64,000 nucleotides of DNA from Clostridiales bacterium (lineage in GTDB: Bacteria; Bacillota; Clostridia; Christensenellales; Aristaeellaceae). Shown here one piece after another: positions 41,101 to 50,105 of the stretch. A model generated the notes under the pieces. It worked only from the letters and a program-made list of their open reading frames with translations. It was not told where the DNA came from and searched no databases. Within the stretch, counting starts at the first letter, position 1. Each line of letters opens with the position of its first letter. The stretch lies in the NCBI GenBank assembly GCA_012517815.1, contig JAAYUF010000169.1:1-64000 (forward strand), read 5' to 3'. A program made the translations under genes and the position numbers.

Positions 41101-42046
41101 AGGCTCGCTACGCAAACACCTGTGGCAGGCGATGCCCGCCTTTGCCATTCTGGCGGCGATGATCGCGTTTGCTTCGGTATTTTCGGAAAAATTCGCCACC
41201 TACGCCAACATTAAAAACGTCATCTCCCAGTCCTCAACGCTGGCCATCGCGGCCATCGGGCAGACGTTCGTGCTGCTGCAGGGCGGCATCGACCTGTCCG
41301 TCGGCTCCACCATCAGCCTGTCCACGGTGATTCTGGCGCAGGTGAGCAGCGTCCCGGGCGTGGGGATTCCGCTGGCGCTGATCACGGCGGTGCTTGCCGG
41401 CGCGCTGGTGGGGCTGATCAACGGCCTGGGCGTGGTGCGCTTCCGCATCCCGCCGATGATCATTACGCTGTCCACGGGCTCGCTGGTCAAGGGCATCGCG
41501 CTGCTGATCCAGCCCAAGCCCGGCGGCAACATCTCGGTTACGCTGCTGGACATTCTCACCGCCAAGGCGGGGGTGCTCAACACCTCCAGCCTGATGGCGC
41601 TGGCGCTGTACGCGCTGGCCTTCCTGACGCTGCACTACACGCGCTACGGCCGGCAGGTGTACGCCGTGGGCAACGACGCCCTGCACGCCCGGCAATCCGG
41701 CGTGGCGGCGGATCGCGTGGTGGTTACCACCTACATGGTCTCCGGCATGGTGGCGGCGGTGGCCGGCATGGTGCTGGCCATGCGCGTGTTCTCCGGCGAC
41801 CCCCTCATCGGGGATAACTATTCCATGGATTCCGTGGCCGCGGCGGTGGTGGGCGGGGTATCGCTCATCGGCGGTTCGGGCAGCGTGCTGGGGGCGCTGG
41901 CGGGCGCGCTGGTGCTGGGCATGATCAACAACATGATGAACATGCTCAAGGTGTTCGCCTATTACCAGTACATCATCAAGGGCGCCATTCTGGTGCTGGC
42001 GCTGCTCGTATTCCGCATCAAAAGGAGGGCGAGGACCACATGCTGA
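41093..42046 (+). CDS. Ribose-type ABC transporter permease 1
   Basis: IGQTFVLLQGGIDLSVGSTISLSTVIL; VVGGVSLIGGSGSVLGALAG. Confidence 0.93.
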   Translation: MFKGSLRKHLWQAMPAFAILAAMIAFASVFSEKFATYANIKNVISQSSTLAIAAIGQTFVLLQGGIDLSVGSTISLSTVILAQVSSVPGVGIPLALITAVLAGALVGLINGLGVVRFRIPPMIITLSTGSLVKGIALLIQPKPGGNISVTLLDILTAKAGVLNTSSLMALALYALAFLTLHYTRYGRQVYAVGNDALHARQSGVAADRVVVTTYMVSGMVAAVAGMVLAMRVFSGDPLIGDNYSMDSVAAAVVGGVSLIGGSGSVLGALAGALVLGMINNMMNMLKVFAYYQYIIKGAILVLALLVFRIKRRARTTC

Positions 42047-43008
42047 CGAAATGGAATGAAAACCGCCGCTACTCCAAGCTCCCGCTGCGCGTGTACGGGC
42101 TCCTGCTGGCGGCGATCCTGCTGTTTTTCTTCGCGGCGCAGTGGAAGGTATCGCCCTCCCACCTGATTAACATCGTGCGGCAGAACGCGCCGCTGGGCAT
42201 CGTCGCCATCGCGCAGACGCTGGTGCTGCTGATGGGCGGCATCGACCTGAGCGTGGGCGCGGTGATGTCGCTGACCAATATCCTTTCCACCGCGCTGATG
42301 GCGGGCAACCCCGACAACATCCTCCTGGGGGTTACGGTGTCGCTGGGCTTCGCGCTGCTGATCGGGTTTGTTAACGGCATCATCGTGGCGCGGTTTAAAA
42401 TGCCGCCGTTCCTGATCACCATGGCGATGGCGACCATCATTCAGGGCGGCTACTACGTGTACACGCGGGGTATCCCGCGCGGCAGCCTGCCCGACGCGTT
42501 CCGCGTGATCTCGGAGGGCTGGCTGGGGCCCGTGCCCATCGCGGGGCTGGTGTGGCTGTCCGTGTGGGGCGCGCTGTCGCTGGTATTATATAAAACCCCC
42601 TACGGAAGGCATGTGTACATCACCGGCGCCAACCCGCAAACGGCCTACCTTTCCGGCATTCCCACCATGGGGATCACGGTGTCGGTGTACATGCTCTGCT
42701 CGCTTTTGGCGGGGCTGGCCGGGCTGATCCTCACGGCGTTCATCGGCGTACCCTCCACCGGCGTGGGGGATTCGTTCACCCTCAATTCCATCGCCGCGTC
42801 GGTGGTCGGCGGCACCTCGTTCGTCGGCGGCGTAGGCACGCTGGAAGGCACCTTCCCCGGCGTGCTCATCATGGTGCTGCTGCAAAGCACGCTCACCATC
42901 CTCAACATCCCCGAGGCCGGCAAGAGCATCAGTCAGGGTGTGGTCATCGCGGTGATGGTGGGCATCAACATGCGGGTGCGCAAACCCAAAAGGAGGAAAA
43001 CAGCATGA
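42040..43008 (+). CDS. Ribose-type ABC transporter permease 2
   Basis: IAQTLVLLMGGIDLSVGAVMSLTNIL; ASVVGGTSFVGGVGTLEGTFPG. Confidence 0.93.
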   Translation: MLTKWNENRRYSKLPLRVYGLLLAAILLFFFAAQWKVSPSHLINIVRQNAPLGIVAIAQTLVLLMGGIDLSVGAVMSLTNILSTALMAGNPDNILLGVTVSLGFALLIGFVNGIIVARFKMPPFLITMAMATIIQGGYYVYTRGIPRGSLPDAFRVISEGWLGPVPIAGLVWLSVWGALSLVLYKTPYGRHVYITGANPQTAYLSGIPTMGITVSVYMLCSLLAGLAGLILTAFIGVPSTGVGDSFTLNSIAASVVGGTSFVGGVGTLEGTFPGVLIMVLLQSTLTILNIPEAGKSISQGVVIAVMVGINMRVRKPKRRKTA

Positions 43009-43979
43009 GCTTCATTCGCACCATGTGCGGGGATATCGCCCCCGAGGCGTTGGGCGTAACCTATTCCCACGAGCACCTCGTGTGCCGCCCGGCTTTCTGG
43101 GTGGAGCGCGGCGAAGATGATCTGATCCTGGACGATCCGGAGAAAACCAAGCAGGACGTACTCCTGTTTCAGGCGGCGGGCGGCCGCAGCATCGTGGACG
43201 CAACCGCCGTGGACTATGGGCGCGATCCGGGGGCGGTGCGCGACATCGCCGTGGAAACCGGCGTGCAGATCGTGGGCACGGCGGGGTTCAACAAATCCTT
43301 CCTGTGGCCGGCGAAGATGCCGGGGCGGGAGTGCACCTACGAAAACTGGATCGAGAAAACCTCGGTGGACGACCTGGCCCGCTTCGTGATCGACGAGGTG
43401 GAGCACGGCATGAACGGCACCGACGTGCGCGCCGGGCAGGTAAAGTTCGGCACCGGGTACAACAGCATCCATCCCCTGGAGATCAAGACCATCCGCGCGG
43501 TCGCCCGCGCCCACCACGCCACCGGCGCGCCCATCCACTCCCACACCGAGGCGGGCACCATGGCGCTGGAGCAGCTCCAGTACCTGCGCGAGGAGGGCGT
43601 CCAGCTGCCAAACGTGTGCTTCGGGCACATGGACCGCAACCCCGACCCCTACATGCACCTGAAGCTCGCGGAAACCGGCGCGTACCTGTGCTTTGACGGC
43701 ATCGCCAAGGTGAAGTACGGCCCGGAAAGCGTGCGCATCGCATGCATTTTTGAGCTTTTCCGGCACGGCTACGGCGATCAGGTGCTGGCCAGCGGGGACA
43801 CGGCCCGCAAATCCTACTACTATTCCTACCGCTACGGCCTGGGGCTGGGCTACATCCTGAGCACCTGGGCGCCAAGGCTTAAGGAGGAGGCGGACGCGGC
43901 GGGGCTTGACGGCGAGGACGTCGTGCGCCGCATCTTTGTGGATAACCCCAAGCGCTGCTTTACGTTTAAGAAAGGGTGA
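43005..43979 (+). CDS. Phosphotriesterase-related (PTE/lactonase-like) metal-dependent hydrolase
   Basis: TYSHEHLVCRP (HxH), PIHSHTEAGT, CFGHMDRNPDP, LASGDTAR metal-site motifs. Confidence 0.88.
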   Translation: MSFIRTMCGDIAPEALGVTYSHEHLVCRPAFWVERGEDDLILDDPEKTKQDVLLFQAAGGRSIVDATAVDYGRDPGAVRDIAVETGVQIVGTAGFNKSFLWPAKMPGRECTYENWIEKTSVDDLARFVIDEVEHGMNGTDVRAGQVKFGTGYNSIHPLEIKTIRAVARAHHATGAPIHSHTEAGTMALEQLQYLREEGVQLPNVCFGHMDRNPDPYMHLKLAETGAYLCFDGIAKVKYGPESVRIACIFELFRHGYGDQVLASGDTARKSYYYSYRYGLGLGYILSTWAPRLKEEADAAGLDGEDVVRRIFVDNPKRCFTFKKG

Positions 43980-43984
43980 GCGCC

Positions 43985-44701
43985 ATGCTGCTGGGCGATT
44001 GCAACCAGCGCGAGGCCGCGCTGGCGCTGGACGGGAACACTGTGGCGCTTTTGCCGCTGGGCGCGGTGGAGGTGCACGGCAACCACCTGCCGCTGCTGAC
44101 CGACCTGTACCTGGCCCAGGGCGTATGCCGGCTGGTGAGCGAGCGCGTGGAAGGCGCGGTCACCCTCCCCGGCATGCCCTACGGGCAGATCTGGTCGCTT
44201 CGGGACAAGAAGGGCTGCCTGAGCGTGAGCGACCAGACCCTTTCCGCGCTGCTGTGCGAGATCGGGCGGTCGCTGTACGCGCAGGGGGTGCGGCGCTATG
44301 CCGTGGTCAACGGCCACGTGGGCAACGTCAACGCCATGAAGGCCACGCAGCGCGTGCTCTACGACGAGTGCGACCTGAAAATGTACGCCTTCACCTACCC
44401 GGGCGTGGGGCCGGCGCAGCGGCAGGTGCTTACCACCCCGCGGCCGCACCCGGTGTATTTTCACGCCTGCGAAATCGAAACCTCCTACATGCTCTACCTG
44501 CGCCCCGACCGGGTGGACATGGCGCAGGCGATCTGCCAGTACCCGGCGTTTCCCCCCGCGATGGAGGCGCTGCCCACCCCGTGGTCGGCTTTCATGGACA
44601 CCGCCGTGATGGGCGACGCGACTGCCGCCACGGCGGAAAAAGGCAAGGCGATGATCGACGCGGTAGTGGAAACCATCGTGCGCCTGCTCAAGGAGGAATA
44701 G
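43985..44701 (+). CDS. Creatininase family protein
   Basis: LPLGAVEVHGNHLPLLTD and VVNGHVGNVNAM motifs. Confidence 0.88.
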   Translation: MLLGDCNQREAALALDGNTVALLPLGAVEVHGNHLPLLTDLYLAQGVCRLVSERVEGAVTLPGMPYGQIWSLRDKKGCLSVSDQTLSALLCEIGRSLYAQGVRRYAVVNGHVGNVNAMKATQRVLYDECDLKMYAFTYPGVGPAQRQVLTTPRPHPVYFHACEIETSYMLYLRPDRVDMAQAICQYPAFPPAMEALPTPWSAFMDTAVMGDATAATAEKGKAMIDAVVETIVRLLKEE

Positions 44702-44704
44702 CCC

Positions 44705-46198
44705 ATGGGATACGTGCTCTCGCTGGACCTGGGCACCACGGCGCTCAAGCTTCTGCTGCTGGACGCGGGCGGGCGCACGGTTCACGTGGCGAGCGAACCC
44801 TACCCCACGCGGTTCCCCGAGCCGGACCGCATCCAGCAGGAGCCCGCGGAGTGGGTAAAGGCGCTGTGCCGGGGCGCGGGGGCGCTGTGGGAACGGTGCA
44901 CGCCGGGGGAGATCGAGGCGGTCGGCTTTTCGGGGCATATGAGCAGCGTGGTGGCCATCGACCGGCGGGGGGAGCCCGTGTACCCCTGCATGACGCTGGC
45001 GGACGTGCGTAGCGCCCGCCAGGCCGCGTGGCTTACGGAGCACCTGAGCGGCGAGATCCTCGCGGCGACGGGCAACCGGCCGCTCAACGCCTTTGCCCTG
45101 CCCAAGCTCCTGTGGCTGCGCGACGAGGCGCCCGAGGCGTTCGCCCGCGCGGACGTGTGGCTGAGCGCCAAGGATTACCTGCGGTTCTGGCTCACCGGGG
45201 AAGCGGCGCAGGATGTGACCGACGCCTATAACTCCCTGTGCGTGCTGCCCGAAACCCGGCGATGGAACCGGCCGCTGATCGAGGCGGCGGGGCTTTCGCC
45301 CGCGCTGTTCCCGCGCCTGCTGGAGGCCTACGGGCGCGCGGGTTCGGTCACGGCCGAGGCGGCGGCGCTCACGGGGCTTTTGGCGGGCACGCCGGTGTTT
45401 GCCGGCGGGGCGGACATGGCCTGCGGCGCGCTGGGCATGGGGCTGGCCCAGCCGGGCGACGCGACGGTGTCCATGGGCACCAACGCGCCTTTCATGATGA
45501 TGATCGAGCGGTTCGACCCCGCCTATGCCGGGGCGCTCACCTGCCACGCCGGAGCGTTCCCGGGGCAAACGTACGCGCTGGGCTCGCACTTCAACGGCGG
45601 GCTGGTGGTCAACTGCCTGTCCAAGCTGCTTACGGAGGACGGTCGCATCGATTACGGAATGGTCGGCGTTCTGGCCTGTGAGGCCGAAGCCCTGCCGCCG
45701 GGCGCGGGGGGCGTGATGGCGCTGCCGTTTTTCGCGGGCAGCGGCTCGCCGTACTTTGCGCCGGACGACCGCGCCGCCCTTGTGGGCCTGAGCGCCGCGA
45801 CCACGCGCGCGCAGCTGCTGCGCGCCGCGCTGGAGGGCGTGGCGCTGAACCTGCGCCAGAGCCTGGAGCTGATGCGCACGCTGTGCCCGCAAGGGCAAAC
45901 GCGCGTGAGCCTCTTTGGCGGCGGCACGCGCATCCCGCTGTGGACGCGCATCATCGCGGCGGTGTTTGGCTTCCCGGTGGACGTGGTGCAAAACCCGGAC
46001 GCGTCCGCCGTGGGCGGCGCGCTGCTGGCGGGCTATGGGGCGGGGCTGTACCCCGACCCCCTTTCGCTGGCGCGGGCGGTGCTGCCCGGCCGCGCCGAGG
46101 TGATCCCGACCGGGGAGGACAAGGCGGCCTACCAGGCGCTGTACGGGCGGTACCTCGACCTGTACGGGGCGCTGCGCCCGTGGTATGAGAAAGCGTGA
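44705..46198 (+). CDS. FGGY family carbohydrate kinase (xylulokinase-like)
   Basis: YVLSLDLGTTALKLLLLDAGG; GFSGHMSSVVAIDRRGEPVYPCMTLADVRS; VSLFGGGTRIPLWTRIIAAVFGFPV. Confidence 0.93.
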   Translation: MGYVLSLDLGTTALKLLLLDAGGRTVHVASEPYPTRFPEPDRIQQEPAEWVKALCRGAGALWERCTPGEIEAVGFSGHMSSVVAIDRRGEPVYPCMTLADVRSARQAAWLTEHLSGEILAATGNRPLNAFALPKLLWLRDEAPEAFARADVWLSAKDYLRFWLTGEAAQDVTDAYNSLCVLPETRRWNRPLIEAAGLSPALFPRLLEAYGRAGSVTAEAAALTGLLAGTPVFAGGADMACGALGMGLAQPGDATVSMGTNAPFMMMIERFDPAYAGALTCHAGAFPGQTYALGSHFNGGLVVNCLSKLLTEDGRIDYGMVGVLACEAEALPPGAGGVMALPFFAGSGSPYFAPDDRAALVGLSAATTRAQLLRAALEGVALNLRQSLELMRTLCPQGQTRVSLFGGGTRIPLWTRIIAAVFGFPVDVVQNPDASAVGGALLAGYGAGLYPDPLSLARAVLPGRAEVIPTGEDKAAYQALYGRYLDLYGALRPWYEKA

Positions 46199-46351
46199 AG
46201 ACGGCCTTTGCCGGCCGCGACGGAGAGGCCGCCGCGCGGCCGGCCGGATAAAGTTTCGCGGCGCGAAGGAATGCGCCGCCGCCGGATGGAATCAAGAAAG
46301 GACGGATTTGAGCCGCGGGCCGCGCCCGAATCCGACGTTGGAGGAATGGGC

Positions 46352-47557
46352 ATGTACACTTCCATGTGGACGTACGCCTGGGACCTGGACGATTGCGGCA
46401 TGGACGTCGCGCTTGGGGAACTGCGGGACCACGGCGTGGGGGATGTATCGGTGGCGACCGCCTACCACTGCGGGCGTTTTTTGCAGATTCGCAGCCCGCG
46501 CCGGAAAATCTACTTCCCGCAGGACGGGGTGCTCTACTACCCCGCGCCCGCGGAGGATTTCGCGGACAGCCGCATCAAGCCGCTGGTGGGCGACTTCGCG
46601 CGCGAGCGCCCGGATTTCTTCCCCGAACTGAGCCGCCGCGCGGAGGCGCTGGGCATGACGGTATCCGGCTGGACGGTGTGCCTGCACAACACCCGGCTTG
46701 GCTACCTGCACCCGGAAGCCTGCGTGCAAAACGCGTTTGGCGATACCGTCTACTTTAGCCAGTGCCCCGCCAACGACGATGTGCGCGCCTACATGGCGGC
46801 CCTGCTGCGCTCGGAGGACCGGCGGCTGTCGCTTCACACTTTGCAGATGGAAAGCATGAACTACATGGGCTTCGCCCATGAGTACCACCACGAGAAGGAC
46901 GGCGTCGGCCTGACCGCGCTGGAGGATTTCCTGCTTTCGCTGTGCTTCTGCCCCGCCTGCATGCGAAAGGGCCGGGCGGCGGGCATCAATATGGAGCACG
47001 TGCGAAACCGCGTGCGGGACGACGTCGTGCGCTACCTCTCCCTGCCACGCGCGGAGGTGCCCTCCGACCGGTTCCTGCGGGAAGGGCCGGATTTCTTTGC
47101 CGACGACGCGGATGTCCGGGCGTTCCTGAACTGGCGCGCGGGCGTGGTCACCAGCCTTGTGGAGCGGGTGGCGGGCGAAGTAAGCCGCGCGCAACTGTGC
47201 TTTTTAAGCCTGCTGGCCAACGCCAGTTCCTGGCTGTTCGGCGTGGATTTGAAGGCCGTTTCCCGCTTTTTGGGCAGCGCGCTGGTGTGCAGCTACGATT
47301 GCGGCGCCGACAGGGCGCGGGCGGATGTGGCGGCCTCCCGGGCGGAGCTTGATCCCGCGTGCAAGGTATACACGGGCATGCGCGCCTTCACCCCAGAATA
47401 CACGGGCCGCGAAGCCTTTGTGGATAAGGTGCGCGCCGCGCTGGCCGCCGGCACGCAGGGGTTTGTGTTCTACAATTACGGGTTGATCCCGCAAGGCCGG
47501 ATGCGCTGGATTGGCGAGGCGTGCGAGGCCATCCGGGAAACGGAGGAGAAACGATGA
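46352..47557 (+). CDS. Uncharacterised protein, possible TIM-barrel glycoside-hydrolase-like enzyme
   Basis: RBS ggagg before ATG 46352; alternating strand/helix pattern and CFCPACM motif; in operon with kinase and M20 peptidase. Confidence 0.6.
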   Translation: MYTSMWTYAWDLDDCGMDVALGELRDHGVGDVSVATAYHCGRFLQIRSPRRKIYFPQDGVLYYPAPAEDFADSRIKPLVGDFARERPDFFPELSRRAEALGMTVSGWTVCLHNTRLGYLHPEACVQNAFGDTVYFSQCPANDDVRAYMAALLRSEDRRLSLHTLQMESMNYMGFAHEYHHEKDGVGLTALEDFLLSLCFCPACMRKGRAAGINMEHVRNRVRDDVVRYLSLPRAEVPSDRFLREGPDFFADDADVRAFLNWRAGVVTSLVERVAGEVSRAQLCFLSLLANASSWLFGVDLKAVSRFLGSALVCSYDCGADRARADVAASRAELDPACKVYTGMRAFTPEYTGREAFVDKVRAALAAGTQGFVFYNYGLIPQGRMRWIGEACEAIRETEEKR

Positions 47558-48705
47558 TCGATTTTCCCACGGCAGAGGCCCTGCTGGCCACGCTGGTCGC
47601 CTACCCCACCGTCAACGGGCAGGAGCGCCCGCTGGCCGAGGAGATCGCGCGGCTGGCCGCGGGGCTTGGCATGCGCACGGAAGTGCAGCCCGTGGCGGAA
47701 GGCCGCGCCAATGTGTACGCGGAGATCGGCGAAGGTCCCTGCCTGTTGCTGTGCGGGCATCTGGACGTGGTGCCGGCCGAGGGCGCGTGGCACAGCGATC
47801 CGTTCACGCTGACCGAGCGGGGGGACAGCTACGTCGCCCGCGGCAGCGCCGATATGAAGGGCGCGATCGCCGCGATGCTGCGCGCCGCGGCCGACCGCGT
47901 GGCGACGGGGCTCAACGGCATCCGGCTCGGGCTTTTGTTTGTGGCGGATGAGGAGAGCGGCAACACCGGCATCAAGCGGTTTTTCGCAACGCACCCCGGT
48001 TGCGCGGACGCGTGCGTTATCGGCGAGCCGACGGAGCTGGAAGTCGCCGTGGCGCACCGGGGCGTCGCCCGGTTCTGGATTGAACTTCACGGGCGCGCGG
48101 CGCATTCGTCGCTGCCGGCGCTGGGCAATAACGCACTGGTGAGCGCGGCGAAGGCGATTCTGGCGCTGGAGGCGGAAAACGCGCGGCTGGCGGCGTTTAC
48201 GCACCCCATTCTGCCGCCCCGCACGCTGTGCGTGACCGTCGCGCAGGGGGGCGAGCGGGAGAACATCGTGCCCGACGCGGCGCGGCTGCTGGTGGATTAC
48301 CGCCTGTTCCCCGAAGACAGCCCGGCGGCCGCGGAACAAACGGTGCGGGATGTGCTGGACAGGCTGGCCCGGGAGGACGCGAGGTTTGCCTACAGCCTGC
48401 GGCCGCACTGCTACCTGCCGGGCGGGGCGCTGCCGGGGGAGCATCCCTGGGTGCGCGCGGTTTGCCGTATTGTGGCCGACGCGGTGGGGAAGCCCCGCGC
48501 GCCGGTGGAGTTCAGGGCGGGCTGCGAGCAGGCGCTGGCGCTGAACGCGGGCGTGCCCACGGTGGTGGTCGGCCCGGGGAGCCTTTCCGAGGCGCACACC
48601 GTGGACGAAGCGCTGCCCAAGGCGGAGCTTGCGCAGGCGGTGTGTGTTTACGGGCGGCTGATCGACCGATTCCTGACGGAGTATGGCGCGAACATGATCA
48701 GGTAA
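47554..48705 (+). CDS. M20 family metallopeptidase (ArgE/DapE-like)
   Basis: LLLCGHLDVVPAEGAWHSDPF, YVARGSADMKGAIAAML, VADEESGNTGIKRFF. Confidence 0.93.
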   Translation: MIDFPTAEALLATLVAYPTVNGQERPLAEEIARLAAGLGMRTEVQPVAEGRANVYAEIGEGPCLLLCGHLDVVPAEGAWHSDPFTLTERGDSYVARGSADMKGAIAAMLRAAADRVATGLNGIRLGLLFVADEESGNTGIKRFFATHPGCADACVIGEPTELEVAVAHRGVARFWIELHGRAAHSSLPALGNNALVSAAKAILALEAENARLAAFTHPILPPRTLCVTVAQGGERENIVPDAARLLVDYRLFPEDSPAAAEQTVRDVLDRLAREDARFAYSLRPHCYLPGGALPGEHPWVRAVCRIVADAVGKPRAPVEFRAGCEQALALNAGVPTVVVGPGSLSEAHTVDEALPKAELAQAVCVYGRLIDRFLTEYGANMIR

Positions 48706-48719
48706 GGGAAAAAGTTGGG

Positions 48720-48840
48720 GCAAGCGGCGAAGCCCTTGCGGGGTTTGGGGCCAGGCTCCAAGCCCCGTTTCTTTCGCCGCGGCGAAAGCCCCCAAGCGAG
48801 CGAGCAGCGCCGCAGGCGCTGTTCGCTCGCTCGGGGGCTA
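48720..48840 (+). repeat. Structured intergenic element family member with long hairpin
   Basis: gcccttgcggggtttggggc motif then AGCCCCC...AGCGCC-gca-GGCGCT...GGGGGCT (48787-48839). Confidence 0.65.
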
Positions 48841-48871
48841 ATCGCTGCGGCGGGGGAGTACGCCCCCCGCC

Positions 48872-50047
48872 TTAGTTCCCGGAGAACGTCCGCACGCGGA
48901 TAACCCCCGGCAGCGCCCGAATCTCGCGGATCAGCGCCTCGTCGGGATGATCGTCCAGCTCCAGCACCGTCACGGCCATTTCCTTGCGGCTCTTGTTTTG
49001 CATGTTGTCGATGTTGATGTGCTTGCCGCCGATCGCCGCGGAAATCGCGCTGACCATGCTGGGCACGTTCTCGTGGATTACCAGGATCCGGTCGGAGCCG
49101 TTGGGCGTCAGCAGGATCTCGGGCAGGTTCACGCTGTTGACGATCTGCCCCATCTCCAGATAATCCCGGAGCTGGCAGGCCGCCATGTGCGCGCAGTTTT
49201 CCTCGCTCTCCGGCGTGCTGGCCCCCAGATGCGGGATGACCACCGAGTTTTTCATCCCGATCAGCTCGTCGGTGGGGAAATCCGTCACATAGCTGGCTAC
49301 CTTGCCGCTTTCCAGCGCCGCGCGCAGGGCGTCGGCGTCCACCAGCTCCGCGCGGCTGAAGTTGAGCAGGTGCACGCCGTCCTTCATGCGGGCGATGGCG
49401 GCGGCGTCGATCATCTTCCTGGTCTTATCCGAAAGCGGCACGTGCAGGGTCAGGTAATCCGCCTGCGAGCAGATTTCTTCGCGGTTGTTGCAGCGCTTGA
49501 TCGCGCGGCTGAGCGACCACGCGCTTTCCACGCTGATGAACGGATCGTACCCGACGACTTCCATGCCCAGCCCCTGCGCCGCGGTGTTGGCCACAATCGC
49601 GCCGATGGCGCCCAGGCCGACCACGCCCAGCGTTTTGCCGCGCACTTCCGGGCCCACGAACTGCGCCTTGCCTTTTTCCACGAGCTTGGGCACCTCCTCG
49701 CCCTTGCCCTTGAGGCCCCGCACCCACTCGATGCCGCCCACGATGTTGCGGCTGCCCAGCATCAGGCCGCAGACGACCAGCTCCGCCACGGCGTTGGCGT
49801 TGGCGCCGGGGGTGTTGAACACCACGATGCCGCGCTTGCTGCACTCCTCCACCGGGACGTTGTTGGTGCCCGCGCCGGCGCGCGCGATAGCCAGCAGGCT
49901 ATCGGGCAGCCTAAGGCTGTGCATGTCCGCGGAGCGTACCAGAATGCCGTCGGGCACCGGCTCCTCTTTGGCGATCAGGTATTTTCCCGCGCTCAGATGC
50001 TGGTGGATCACATCGGAAATCTCATTGAGAGTCTGAATTTTATACAT
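48872..50047 (-). CDS. serA: D-3-phosphoglycerate dehydrogenase with ACT domain
   Basis: GKTLGVVGLGAIGAIVANTAAQGLGMEVVGYDPF; HVPLSDKTRKMID; NFSRAELVD; C-terminal ACT. Confidence 0.93.
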   Translation of the reverse strand: MYKIQTLNEISDVIHQHLSAGKYLIAKEEPVPDGILVRSADMHSLRLPDSLLAIARAGAGTNNVPVEECSKRGIVVFNTPGANANAVAELVVCGLMLGSRNIVGGIEWVRGLKGKGEEVPKLVEKGKAQFVGPEVRGKTLGVVGLGAIGAIVANTAAQGLGMEVVGYDPFISVESAWSLSRAIKRCNNREEICSQADYLTLHVPLSDKTRKMIDAAAIARMKDGVHLLNFSRAELVDADALRAALESGKVASYVTDFPTDELIGMKNSVVIPHLGASTPESEENCAHMAACQLRDYLEMGQIVNSVNLPEILLTPNGSDRILVIHENVPSMVSAISAAIGGKHINIDNMQNKSRKEMAVTVLELDDHPDEALIREIRALPGVIRVRTFSGN

Positions 50048-50105
50048 CGGCGTGCTCCTTCAATCGTGTTTGTCGCCGGCGGGCATTCGTCCCCGGGCGG
50101 CGGCC

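Noticed and set aside
43850-45991. 713-aa minus-strand ORF
   Set aside because: Antisense to the creatininase and FGGY kinase genes, which carry clear family motifs.
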